Shown: positions 15,599 to 24,169 of the stretch, one piece after another
How the letters are laid out: the number at the start of each line of letters is the position of its first letter
How positions within the stretch are numbered: position 1 is the stretch's first letter
DNA from: Pelodictyon luteolum
GTDB taxonomy: Bacteria; Bacteroidota; Chlorobiia; Chlorobiales; Chlorobiaceae
Direction: 5' to 3'
DNA length: 52,867 bases
Assembly: GCF_001622165.1 (NCBI RefSeq)
Contig: NZ_LVWG01000013.1
Coordinates: 1 to 52,867 of the forward strand
Position numbers and translations under genes: made by a program
The notes under the pieces: generated by a model
Seen by the model: only the letters and a program-made list of their open reading frames with translations
Databases searched by the model: none
Told to the model about the DNA's origin: nothing

Positions 15599-16504
15599 AT
15601 GAAGCGGTTCAGGTTAAGCCATGCAGGCCTTTTGCTTGCGGCGCTGGTGTCGATGCTTTTCTTCTCCTCCCCGGCCGAAGCATCGAGGCCCCTGGTCATT
15701 GATTCATACATCGTGAAGGATCTCGGGTATTCCCGGGTCTTCATGCAGAAAGATACCTCACGGCTCATCAGGCCGGCAAGCCTCACCAAAATCCTCACCG
15801 CAGTCATCGCCCTCGAGAGCGGAAAGCTCGACCAGGTGGTGGTCATTTCCCCTGCAGCCACCGGTGTGGAGCCAACGAAAGCCGGGTTCCGTCCCGGTGA
15901 CAGGATCCTGCTCCTGGATCTTGTGAAAGCCTCCATGGTCAACTCCAGCAATGACGCAGCCTTCGCCATTGCCATCCATCTCAGCGGCAGTGTCGAAAAG
16001 TTCGTCAGGGCCATGAACTACAGGGCCCGCGCCATCGGCATGAAGAACTCCACGTTCACGAACCCGGCAGGGTTCGATACCGGCCGTTACACCGGGAACT
16101 ATTCAACGGCAGAGGATCTGCTCGCACTTACGGAGTATGCCATCCACAATCCGCTCTTCAATGAAATCGCCATGCTGGAGTCCATCGTGGTCCGCGATCA
16201 GCGCTCCGGAAGGTATTATCTGCTCAGAACCCACAATAAGCTGCTGGCCCGCTACCCCTACGCCGTCGGCATCAAGACGGGCTTCACACGCAGTGCCGGC
16301 AAGTGCCTCATCGCCCGTGCCCGCAAAGAGAACCGCGACATGCTGCTCGTCATGCTCAATGCAAGGGGTGATCGCTGGACGATGGCCGAAGAGATGTTCG
16401 AAAAAGCCTTTGCCGCTCCCGCCTCATCAATGCGCCGGTATGCTGAGGCGGAAGGCACGTCTCCCGGCGGACTCGAATGGATGCATGGCGGGAGGGTCGA
16501 GTGA
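15599..16504 (+). CDS. D-alanyl-D-alanine carboxypeptidase (PBP5-like, peptidase S11)
   Basis: A 301-residue periplasmic enzyme that trims the terminal D-Ala from peptidoglycan stem peptides. A signal peptide ends near A-E-A-S (residue 29). The three active-site motifs are in order: S-L-T-K near residue 62, S-S-N near 121 and K-T-G near 226. It lacks the long C-terminal PBP5 beta domain and amphipathic anchor of E. coli enzymes, so it is a short S11 form. A GGAGG tract sits 8 bases upstream of the ATG. The following Dabb-domain gene overlaps its stop (GTGA). Confidence 0.93.
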   Translation: MKRFRLSHAGLLLAALVSMLFFSSPAEASRPLVIDSYIVKDLGYSRVFMQKDTSRLIRPASLTKILTAVIALESGKLDQVVVISPAATGVEPTKAGFRPGDRILLLDLVKASMVNSSNDAAFAIAIHLSGSVEKFVRAMNYRARAIGMKNSTFTNPAGFDTGRYTGNYSTAEDLLALTEYAIHNPLFNEIAMLESIVVRDQRSGRYYLLRTHNKLLARYPYAVGIKTGFTRSAGKCLIARARKENRDMLLVMLNARGDRWTMAEEMFEKAFAAPASSMRRYAEAEGTSPGGLEWMHGGRVE

Positions 16505-16809
16505 GGGTGCGCCATGTCGTCATGTGGCGCCTCAGGGATGATGCAGGGGGAGTGGGCAGGAAAGAGTATGCGGCACTGCTTGCAGGGGAGCTTGAGGCTC
16601 TCGGGGGTCTCATTCCCGGCATTCTCTCTATCGAGGCCGGTGTGGATGACGGCTGCCCCGGAGAGGGATTTGACCTGGTGCTTGTTTCCGACTTCCCGGA
16701 CTGGGATGCGCTTGAGGCCTATCAGCGCCATCCAGAGCATGAGCGGGTCCGCGCCCTTGTAGCCGGTGCGGCTGCTTCGCGTGCCGTTGTCGATTACCAG
16801 CTCAGCTGA
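16501..16809 (+). CDS. Dabb (stress-responsive A/B barrel) domain protein
   Basis: A 102-residue alpha/beta-barrel protein of the Dabb family, with the usual start V-R-H-V-V-M-W-R-L and the later F-D-L-V-L-V-S-D-F and Y-Q-x-H-P-E-H motifs. Members form dimers and have varied or unknown roles. The GTG at 16501 overlaps the carboxypeptidase stop by four bases, and the first residues then read as the family N-terminus; an earlier ATG at 16477 would lie in the upstream gene. It is translationally coupled to the carboxypeptidase gene, though no functional link is known. Confidence 0.85.
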   Translation: MRVRHVVMWRLRDDAGGVGRKEYAALLAGELEALGGLIPGILSIEAGVDDGCPGEGFDLVLVSDFPDWDALEAYQRHPEHERVRALVAGAAASRAVVDYQLS

Positions 16810-16902
16810 CGCCAGTCACCGGCTGCAGAGCCCGGACTGCTTTTCTTGGCGAAGGCCGAAAGAGTTCAGTGCGGCTTTTTTCTCTCTGCGGGGGGGGGAT
16901 GT

Positions 16903-16944
16903 AAAAAAAAGAGGCTGTCTCAGCTCCAAGTCTGAGACAGCCTC
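16903..16944 (-). terminator. Strong rho-independent terminator of the DUF2934 gene
   Basis: On the minus strand a perfect 13-base stem (16911-16923 with 16932-16944) with an 8-base loop is followed by eight Ts (16910-16903). It lies 27 bases past the stop of the minus-strand gene. Confidence 0.92.
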
Positions 16945-16971
16945 CTGCAGTTTGTATGGCCGGGCGGTGAT

Positions 16972-17304
16972 TCAGTCGGTCAGCGAGTCTTCTGCTTCGA
17001 TCCAGTCGTCGATATGCGATCCCGGCTGGCATCCTTTCTGTTCCCAGCGGTAGTAGGCGGCGATCCTGATCTGCTCTGCGCGGACCTCGGGGGAGACAGC
17101 TTTCGAGGCTTTTGTTTTCTTTGCGGCAGCTTTGGGTTTCTCCGCGGCTTTTGCGGGGGCTTTTTTCACTGCAGGCGCTTTCTTTGCGGGTTCAGCCTTC
17201 TTTTCCGGAGCGGGTTTCTTTGCAGCTGTTTTTGCGGGAGCTTTTACCGCTGCTTTTTTTGCAGGAGCCTTCTCCGCTGCTTTTTCAGTCGTTTTTTTAG
17301 CCAT
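16972..17304 (-). CDS. Lys/Ala-rich protein with C-terminal DUF2934
   Basis: A 110-residue protein. Residues 1-70 are a very basic Lys/Ala/Pro tail built of A-P-A-K-K and similar units, like histone H1 C-terminal tails and other bacterial nucleoid proteins. Residues 75-107 match DUF2934: [13 protein letters not shown], then D-D-W-I-E-A-E. The tail should bind DNA or other polyanions. It has its own strong terminator and diverges from the ClC gene; 250 bases between the two starts hold the promoters. Function unknown. Confidence 0.85.
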   Translation of the reverse strand: MAKKTTEKAAEKAPAKKAAVKAPAKTAAKKPAPEKKAEPAKKAPAVKKAPAKAAEKPKAAAKKTKASKAVSPEVRAEQIRIAAYYRWEQKGCQPGSHIDDWIEAEDSLTD

Positions 17305-17556
17305 GATAGGTATGAGTGCTTGGAATTACCGTTGTCTGTTGCTTATCTCCGTCATTCCAGTCCATCCCGGTCCGTTATCCCTTCGTAATGAGCGGGTCGG
17401 ATAGCAGGTCGGATATGGAATTAATTTTCAGAAGATACGAAATAATCTTGTATAGGGACATTCGGCAGGTTATTTTTTTCAACCCTGTAACCTCCCCCGG
17501 GGCTGGATTTTCCTCCGGTGGCGGGCAGGTGTTTTCATCACGGTCAGCGGGTACAC

Positions 17557-19431
17557 ATGAATCGGTCCAATAAAGGCATACGCAACTGGAAAAGGAACCT
17601 TCGGGTTTTTTTCTATGCTGTCCTGCGCAAAAGCCGCTACCTGAAGGGTAACCACAGGACCTTTTTCCGCCTCTCGCTCGACGCCCTCCTGGTCCAGCTC
17701 AATCTCAATCAGGATTTCCCCTTTCTTTTCGTCGCAATCTTTGTCGGCCTTACTACCGGGTACGTGGCCGTCATGTTCCATGACGCTATTCTGGTGCTCA
17801 GCTCATTTCTGTTCGGTACAGCAGAGCTGTTGCCGGCCAATTGGAGCTATTTCCTCATTCCCTTCATACCCGCTCTTGGCGGGCTTGTCGTCGGCCTCTA
17901 CAATGCCTATGTGGTGAAGAGCCGTCCCGGCCACGGTCTTGCCTCGGTCATCAAGGCCGTGGCACAGAACAACGGGATGATCGGCAGGCGCCACTGGATC
18001 CACAAGACCTTCACCTCCGTCATGAGCATCGGTACGGGCGGCGGCGGCGGCAGGGAGGCGCCGATCCTGCAGGTCGGTGCGGCCATCGGCTCGGCCGTCG
18101 GCCAGATGCTGAAGTTTTCTCCCGACAGGACAAGGACGCTGCTCGGATGCGGAGCGGCCGCCGGTCTTGCCGCGGTGTTCAACGCACCCATCGGCGGCGT
18201 GATGTTCGCCATCGAGGTGATTCTCGGCGACTTCAGCGTCAAGACCTTCAGCCCCATCGTCGTCGCCGCTGTCGTCGGCACCGTGCTCTCCCGCAGCTTT
18301 CTCGGGAGCTCCCCGACCTTCCAGGTCCCGCCCTACACGCTTGTCTCCAACCTTGAACTGCCGCTCTACTTCATTCTGGGTGTGCTGGCCGGCCTGTCGG
18401 CAGTGCTCTTCATCAAAACGTATTATTCCATCGAGGAGTGGTTCAACCGGATGGAAAAGCGGTTCGGCATTCCCGTCTGGGCCGTTCCTGCCATCGGCGG
18501 CCTCGGTTGCGGCCTCATCTGCATGTGGCTGCCGGGACTGTACGGGTACAGCTATGCCGTTGTCGACAGTGCGCTGAGGGGCGAGGAGACCTGGACCGGC
18601 ATGATCAGCGTCTACCTCTTGAAGCCGGTCGTTGCCGGCCTCAGCGTGGGTTCGGGCGGTTCGGGCGGCATGTTTGCCCCTGCAATGAAAATGGGCGCCA
18701 TGCTCGGCGGCATGTTCGGCAAGCTTGTCAACATGCTGGTTCCCGGCATGACGGCTGCATCAGGCGCGTATGCGCTTGTCGGCATGGGGGCTCTGACGGC
18801 CGGCATCATGCGGGCTCCGATGACCGTCATCCTCATCCTTTTCGAAGTGACGGGCCAGTACGAGATCGTGCTTCCCATCATGTTTGCCGCTGTGACCTCG
18901 GCCCTCATCGCACGTCTGGCCTACCGTCACTCCATGGAGACCTATGTGCTGGAGAAGGAGGGTGTGCGGGTCGGCTACGGCATTGCGCTGTCGGTTGCCG
19001 AGAACATCAGCGTGCTTGATGTGATGCGTACCGACTTCATCAAGTTCAATGACGTCACGAGGGTCGAAAAGGTGCTGGAGGTCTTCCACAGCACGCCCGA
19101 ATCGAACTTCCTAGTCATCAATGACGATAACCAGTTTGTGGGGATGATCCGCCTTGAGGAGATGAGCATCATTCTGCGTGACGGCATGTTTGCGGGGCTG
19201 ATTGCCGAGGATGTCATGAAAAAAGAGGTACCGGTGCTCTACGATTCATCGAAGCTTGATGAAGCCCTGAAGTTTTTCGAGGTCGCCGACTATACGAACG
19301 TTCTGCCGGTCATTTCGAAGCGTTCCGGCAAGCTGCTCGGCATCGTCCGGCAGGAAGAGGCATTCTCCTACTATCGCAAGCAGATGAACCTCTATGGTTC
19401 AGACAGCGCTGATCCCTCCCGGTCAGCATGA
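17557..19431 (+). CDS. ClC family chloride channel/exchanger with C-terminal CBS pair
   Basis: A 624-residue membrane protein. The ClC core spans about residues 50-440 with many hydrophobic helices. The three selectivity regions are recognisable but divergent: P-G-H-G-L-A replaces G-S-G-I-P, G-G-G-R-E-A-P replaces G-R-E-G-P while keeping the gating glutamate, and G-S-G-G-S-G-G-M-F-A-P is near canonical. Two CBS domains follow (about 475-600), which in other ClC proteins sense nucleotides. It should carry chloride or another anion across the inner membrane. The ATG at 17557 is preferred over 17518. The altered signatures may mean a different anion preference. Confidence 0.9.
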   Translation: MNRSNKGIRNWKRNLRVFFYAVLRKSRYLKGNHRTFFRLSLDALLVQLNLNQDFPFLFVAIFVGLTTGYVAVMFHDAILVLSSFLFGTAELLPANWSYFLIPFIPALGGLVVGLYNAYVVKSRPGHGLASVIKAVAQNNGMIGRRHWIHKTFTSVMSIGTGGGGGREAPILQVGAAIGSAVGQMLKFSPDRTRTLLGCGAAAGLAAVFNAPIGGVMFAIEVILGDFSVKTFSPIVVAAVVGTVLSRSFLGSSPTFQVPPYTLVSNLELPLYFILGVLAGLSAVLFIKTYYSIEEWFNRMEKRFGIPVWAVPAIGGLGCGLICMWLPGLYGYSYAVVDSALRGEETWTGMISVYLLKPVVAGLSVGSGGSGGMFAPAMKMGAMLGGMFGKLVNMLVPGMTAASGAYALVGMGALTAGIMRAPMTVILILFEVTGQYEIVLPIMFAAVTSALIARLAYRHSMETYVLEKEGVRVGYGIALSVAENISVLDVMRTDFIKFNDVTRVEKVLEVFHSTPESNFLVINDDNQFVGMIRLEEMSIILRDGMFAGLIAEDVMKKEVPVLYDSSKLDEALKFFEVADYTNVLPVISKRSGKLLGIVRQEEAFSYYRKQMNLYGSDSADPSRSA

Positions 19432-19550
19432 TCTTTCGGCAGTCGATGCTTCTCTCTGCTGTTCTTTTTTCCCCTTCGGCCCCCTCGGGCCGTGCGCCGA
19501 TCATCCGGCCGTACCCTGAACCCCATCCGTAACATTAACGATCTGTAAGT

Positions 19551-20459
19551 ATGGACAACAAGAGATGTATCCCTCTGGCATGCTATCCATGCCTCTTCCA
19601 GCAGCTCCACTCCCTGGTGAAAATTACCGGGATGGACCAGAAGAACGGAAAAAGGCTTTTTGAGCATGCATTCTCGCAACTGCTCGAAACAGGAGGCGAG
19701 GGTATTGTCGTGCAGCATGTCGTAAGGGCTGCTACTGACATGGCCGCTGCTTTGAGCGGCATGGGGAACCCTGATGAGGAGTATGATCCCTATAAGGCAA
19801 TCAAGCAGCACTCGAATGATCTGGCAATGGCGTATGCTCGTGAGTTCCGCAGGAAGATCCTTGAGGCTCCGGACCGGCTTGCCTATGGCGTGCTTATTGC
19901 CGCAGCCGGCAATATCATCGATTTCGGGGCCAAACAGCACGGATCCCTTGATGTGGAAGCCGAACTCAGGACCCTCGATGAACGTGAATTCGGCCGCTTT
20001 GATTTCCAGGAGTTTTCTTCACGCCTCCGTAAGGCCAAGAAACTGCTCTACATCTGTGACAACGCCGGTGAGATTGTTTTCGACAGGCTCTTCATCGAGA
20101 CCCTGACCGCTGCCTATCCGGAGCTTGATGTTACCTGTGCCGTGAGGGAACGACCGGTCATCAACGATGCGGTGGCTAGTGATGCTCTCTATGTAGGCAT
20201 TGACGAAGTTGCCCGGGTGGTCTCATCCGGCAGCATCTATCCCGGAACCATTCTTGAGGAAACCTCTCCTGCATTCAGGTAGCTGTTCAGGGATGCGGAC
20301 CTCATCATTTCAAAAGGCCAGGGCAATTTTGAAACCCTTCATGCCGATGCCGATCTGCGCCTGTTTTTCATCCTCCGGATCAAATGTGATCCTGTTGCCG
20401 GGCTTTCGGGCGTGGCGAAAGGAGAGCTGGTCCTCATGCAGGGTGGCGGAGGAGTGTAA
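19551..20459 (+). pseudogene. DUF89 (ARMT1-like) gene with in-frame amber codon at 20280
   Basis: The frame encodes a DUF89-family protein, metal-dependent phosphatases or carboxyl methyltransferase-like enzymes. Residues 1-243 include C-Y-P-C near the N-terminus and the key I-C-D-N-A-G-E-I-V-F-D near 167. A TAG at 20280-20282 then interrupts it. Directly after, in the same frame, 58 codons continue as L-F-R-D-A-D-L-I-I-S-K-G-Q-G-N-F-E-T-L, the conserved C-terminal DUF89 motif, to a TAA at 20457. A glutamate codon GAG to TAG change would explain it. It may be a recent pseudogene or a sequence error. Readthrough is possible but unsupported. Confidence 0.85.
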
Positions 20460-20486
20460 AGAAGGGGTAACGAACGAAGGGGTTAC

Positions 20487-21506
20487 CTATCGTTTCCCGA
20501 GTGCAGTGAAGGCCACGACGAAGATGATTGTCACGGCTTCCATCACCATGAAGATGTCTTTCGGCACATAGGCGTTCACCGCCAGCCCGCCGTATTCCAG
20601 GAGCGCGAGGAAAGAGGCCGATACCACCAGCCAGAGGGGATGCGCACCGGCAAGCAGTGCCGCCGCGATTCCCGTGAACCCGGCTCCGCCGGTCATTCCT
20701 GCTTCATAGAAATGTTTATAGCCGAGCACCAGGTTGGCGGCAGCGAGCCCTGCCGCGGCACCGCCGAGCGCCATGGCTGCCATTACGTGGCGTGCTGGCT
20801 GTATGCCTGCATGGAGGGCAGCTTCGGGCCGCAGCCCCGCAGCGCGCATTTCAAAACCGAACCGGGTCTTGAAGATGAGCAGGTAGAAGATGCCGGCTGC
20901 CGCAAGGGCGATGAAGAGGGAGGGGTTTGCGGGTGCATTCGGGAACCAGCCGCTGAGGACGGAGAAGTTCGGGATGAGGGCGGAGTCGGCAATCGGCGCC
21001 GTATGGACGGTGGAGGGAAGGGCGAAGTGCCGGGTAAGAAGGTAGCCGGCAATGCCTTCGGCAATGAAGTTCAGCATGATGGTCGAGATCACTTCACTGA
21101 CCCCGAACCGTGTTTTCAGAAGTGCGGCAACGGCGGCCCAGAGTGCCCCGGCCGTCATGGCGGCAAGGATGCACGCGGTTAGCGAGACCGGAGCAGAAAG
21201 ACCTTCAGGCAGAAGCGCACCGGTAATGGCGGCTGCAAAGGCTCCCATGAGGAGCTGTCCCTGTGCTCCGATGTTGAAGAGGCGGAGACGGAAGGGGAGT
21301 GCTACGGCAAGCGCGGTACAGATGAGCGTGGTGGTGCGGAACAGCACCTGCCCCTGTCCGTAAGGGGAGAGGAGGGTTGTTTGGAGCATTTTAGCGAAGA
21401 TCATGACGGGATCCCGACCCGTGAGGGCTATGATGCATGCGTTCAAAAGGAGCGCTGCCAGGACGGAGACGAGGGGAACGAGGAGTGTCCGGGTTGAGGG
21501 TTTCAT
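20487..21506 (-). CDS. ABC transporter permease, nucleoside/sugar type (BPD_transp_2)
   Basis: A 339-residue integral membrane protein with about nine helices. It carries the branched-chain/nucleoside permease signature F-N-I-G-A-Q-G-Q-L near residue 80, then E-V-I-S-T-I-M-L-N and G-L-R-P-E-A-A-L-H-A-G-I in the ATPase-contact loop. These motifs are typical of the NupP/YufP-type permease of Bmp nucleoside importers. The double ATPase gene lies 14 bases upstream. The second permease and the lipoprotein binding subunit that normally complete the system are not nearby. Confidence 0.87.
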   Translation of the reverse strand: MKPSTRTLLVPLVSVLAALLLNACIIALTGRDPVMIFAKMLQTTLLSPYGQGQVLFRTTTLICTALAVALPFRLRLFNIGAQGQLLMGAFAAAITGALLPEGLSAPVSLTACILAAMTAGALWAAVAALLKTRFGVSEVISTIMLNFIAEGIAGYLLTRHFALPSTVHTAPIADSALIPNFSVLSGWFPNAPANPSLFIALAAAGIFYLLIFKTRFGFEMRAAGLRPEAALHAGIQPARHVMAAMALGGAAAGLAAANLVLGYKHFYEAGMTGGAGFTGIAAALLAGAHPLWLVVSASFLALLEYGGLAVNAYVPKDIFMVMEAVTIIFVVAFTALGKR

Positions 21507-21520
21507 GGGAGGGGGCAGGG

Positions 21521-23062
21521 TCAGGTTATGTGAAGCCCGATTTCTCTATGGAACAGGATGGCGCCGGTGCGTTTTCTGGCGGTCTCCTCAATGCCGAACT
21601 CGTGGCGGATCGTGCCGCGGTAGAGGCAGCCGATGCGGGTGGAGAGGGCGGTGAGTTCCTCAAGTTCAGTTGAGATGAGGAGGATGGCGACTCCGGCCCG
21701 GCGTGCTTCCAGGATTTTTTGGTGTATGGACCCGGTGGCGCCGATATCGACCCCGCGTGTGGGCTGGGCGAGGATGAGGAGCGAAATTCCCGGCCGCGTC
21801 AGTTCGCGGGCGACCACCACTTTCTGCTGGTTGCCGCCGGAGAGTGACAGAAGCGGCTGGAGCTCGGGGTCAGGGCAGCGGATGTCGTAGGCTGTGACGA
21901 GTTGCGCCGTGTATGCTTCGATGGCCGCTCTGCTGAAGCCGGGCCCCCGGTGGAACGCTTTTTCCCGGTGTCGTCCGAAGATGAGGTTCAGCGATACGGG
22001 AAACTCTCCGACCACTGCGTCGCGAAGGCGGTTTTCGGGAACGACCGATACGCCGAGGTCCGAGATTTCATCCGGGCGGAGTCCCGGAAGCGGAACGCCG
22101 TTGAGGAGGACTTCGCCCTTGGTGCTGCCGCCGGGAGGCACATGCCCCCCGAGCACCTGGAGGAGTTCGGCCTGGCCGTTACCCTCAACCCCGGCAATGC
22201 CGTATATCTCCCCGGCCCGTATCGTGAAACTGAGCCCCCGGAGCTTTTCTCCGCCTTTGGGTGTAAAGAGCCGGAGGTCCCGGACCTCAAGCACCCTTTC
22301 CCGGGGCTCGTGCGCCGGGTTTTCAACCTGCAGCGAAACGCTTCTGCCTACCATCATTTCCGCAAGTTCCTGACGTGAGACACTCCCGGCCAGCATGGTG
22401 CCGACGATCCGGCCTTTCTGCATGACGCTGAGGGTATCGGCAATGCTGAGCACTTCGTCGAGCTTGTGGGTGATGAGGATGATGGTGCGGCCTTTTGCCG
22501 AGAGAGCACGGAGGGTGTCGAACAGCCGCCCGGTCTCCTGCGGGGTCAGTACGGCGGTTGGTTCGTCGAGGATCATGATGGATGCATCGCGCAAAAGGAG
22601 CTTCAGCAGTTCCACCCGCTGTTCTTCTCCTACGCTGAGATCCCCGCAGCGTGCGTCGGGATCGACCTCGAGCCCGTAGGCTTCGGCGCAACGGGCGACC
22701 ATGGACCGGATTTTCTGTTTCGGTACGGGGTGGAGGAGGCGGCTCTGTTCGTGGCCGAGCATGATGTTTTCGGCAACGGTAAGTTCTTCGACCAGCATGA
22801 AATGCTGGTGGAGCATGCCGATTCCGGCTTTTATGGCCTGACGGGGGGAGGGAAAAACAGCGCGGCGTCCCTTGATGAAGATCGTGCCCGATACTGGGCT
22901 GATGAGGCCGGCGATGATTTTCATGAGGGTGCTTTTGCCGGCGCCGTTTTCCCCGACGACGGCATGGATGGACCCCTCTTCGATTTCGAGGCTCACGTTC
23001 TCCACCGCCGTGACCCCTCCGAAGCGCATCGTCACCCCCTGTAACCCTACTGCTGCTGCCAT
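21521..23062 (-). CDS. ABC transporter ATPase with two nucleotide-binding domains (nucleoside/sugar importer)
   Basis: A 513-residue cytoplasmic ATPase. The first domain has Walker A G-E-N-G-A-G-K-S-T (near residue 38), signature L-S-V-G-E-E-Q-R, and Walker B I-L-D-E-P-T-A. The second domain is degenerate at Walker A (G-V-E-G-N-G-Q-A-E), has L-S-G-G-N-Q-Q-K-V and L-I-L-A-Q-P-T-R-G-V-D, as is normal for RbsA/YufO-type fused ATPases. It energises the adjacent permease. Substrate is probably a nucleoside or purine-like compound, by family only. Confidence 0.92.
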   Translation of the reverse strand: MAAAVGLQGVTMRFGGVTAVENVSLEIEEGSIHAVVGENGAGKSTLMKIIAGLISPVSGTIFIKGRRAVFPSPRQAIKAGIGMLHQHFMLVEELTVAENIMLGHEQSRLLHPVPKQKIRSMVARCAEAYGLEVDPDARCGDLSVGEEQRVELLKLLLRDASIMILDEPTAVLTPQETGRLFDTLRALSAKGRTIILITHKLDEVLSIADTLSVMQKGRIVGTMLAGSVSRQELAEMMVGRSVSLQVENPAHEPRERVLEVRDLRLFTPKGGEKLRGLSFTIRAGEIYGIAGVEGNGQAELLQVLGGHVPPGGSTKGEVLLNGVPLPGLRPDEISDLGVSVVPENRLRDAVVGEFPVSLNLIFGRHREKAFHRGPGFSRAAIEAYTAQLVTAYDIRCPDPELQPLLSLSGGNQQKVVVARELTRPGISLLILAQPTRGVDIGATGSIHQKILEARRAGVAILLISTELEELTALSTRIGCLYRGTIRHEFGIEETARKRTGAILFHREIGLHIT

Positions 23063-23092
23063 AATGACCTTCGTTGGTATCGTTGGGGGCCC

Positions 23093-24049
23093 TTACAGCC
23101 AGACCAGGACCGTCTTGATCGATTCCTTGCTGTCGAGTGCCGTACGGTAGGCACGCTCGTATTCGGCAACAGGAAAGATGTTGGTGAAGAATTTCTCGCT
23201 GTCGATGGTGCCGGCTTCAAGTTCCCGGACAGCCCGCTCCATCTGTTCGATGGTCGTGATGCTGGAGCAGATGATGACCGGCTCTTTGTGCTGGAGAAGG
23301 CGGTAGTCGTAGGCCATTACTTCATAGCTGCCCATGAGCAGGATTTTTGCCTGCTGCTGCATAAGGCGGGCGGCTTTTTCCAGAAGGAGGATCCTTCCGG
23401 TGGTTTCAACCACAAGATCGTACTTCCCGTTGAACTCCTCGGTGAAGTCGCCGATGTCGAGTGCGATGTGTTCGGCATGGGAGAGCTGGCCGCGGACGGC
23501 GAAGGTTTCGACAGCGTCGATTGCCTTGACGCCGAGTCTATGGAGGTACTCGACCACCATCAGGCCGACTGAGCCGAGTCCGAGCACGAGCACTCTTGAG
23601 TCTGCATGCACACCGGTTTTGTCAATACCGCTTATGGCATAGGCGAGAAGTCCCGTGAGGAGGTCGCGGTGTATCGGCGCACGGCCGAGCGGGAGGAGGT
23701 TTTCGCGTGCTGTCGGAATCACCTCGGCGTGGCATCCGTAATAGGGTTCCACTCCGGTCCACCGATCTGCCTTGAATGCGTAGACAAAGTCGCCGGGATG
23801 GAGGTCGCTGACTTCCGGACCCACCGAGAGAACCTGTCCGATTGCTTCGCTGCCGGGCAGGAGCGGGTAGTTCAGTACCCTGCTGGAGACGGGCTTGTTG
23901 GTAAGGAGCAGGCGGTCCAGACCCGGGGTGATGGTGCTTGCGATGGTTTTCACCATGACGTCCCGGGGGCCTGAGGCATCGTAGGTCGCGTGCTGGAGCT
24001 TCAGCTTGTTTGCTTTCTGGAGGACGAGTGCTTTTGCGGTTCCCTGCAT
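23093..24049 (-). CDS. bchC: BchC-like zinc-type dehydrogenase
   Basis: A medium-chain dehydrogenase-fold protein of 318 residues that resembles BchC, which oxidises the 3-hydroxyethyl group to acetyl in bacteriochlorophyllide a synthesis. The N-terminal half has T-P-G-L-D-R-L-L-L, L-P-G-S-E-A-I-G and G-D-F-V-Y, matching BchC rather than ordinary zinc alcohol dehydrogenases. The Rossmann part has V-L-G-L-G-S-V-G near residue 160. The classical catalytic zinc Cys is absent, as in BchC. The ATG at 24049 is preferred; the frame is open from 24139. It follows the ABC transporter genes in opposite order on the same strand with a 30-base gap. The assignment is likely but not certain. Confidence 0.68.
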   Translation of the reverse strand: MQGTAKALVLQKANKLKLQHATYDASGPRDVMVKTIASTITPGLDRLLLTNKPVSSRVLNYPLLPGSEAIGQVLSVGPEVSDLHPGDFVYAFKADRWTGVEPYYGCHAEVIPTARENLLPLGRAPIHRDLLTGLLAYAISGIDKTGVHADSRVLVLGLGSVGLMVVEYLHRLGVKAIDAVETFAVRGQLSHAEHIALDIGDFTEEFNGKYDLVVETTGRILLLEKAARLMQQQAKILLMGSYEVMAYDYRLLQHKEPVIICSSITTIEQMERAVRELEAGTIDSEKFFTNIFPVAEYERAYRTALDSKESIKTVLVWL

Positions 24050-24169
24050 GAGGATGGATCGGCTGCGTTCTTGGTTGACGGTTGGCATTGCAAGCGTAAG
24101 GTACGAAAAGCCGGAGAGCCCGTCAACTGACGTCCGCACCAGGGGGGTGATGCGGACGTTCGGGGTTCG

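Noticed and set aside
20280-20282. TAG as pyrrolysine or other recoding
   Set aside because: No pyrrolysine genes are expected in Chlorobi and the position is not a known recoding site. A GAG-to-TAG change is simpler.
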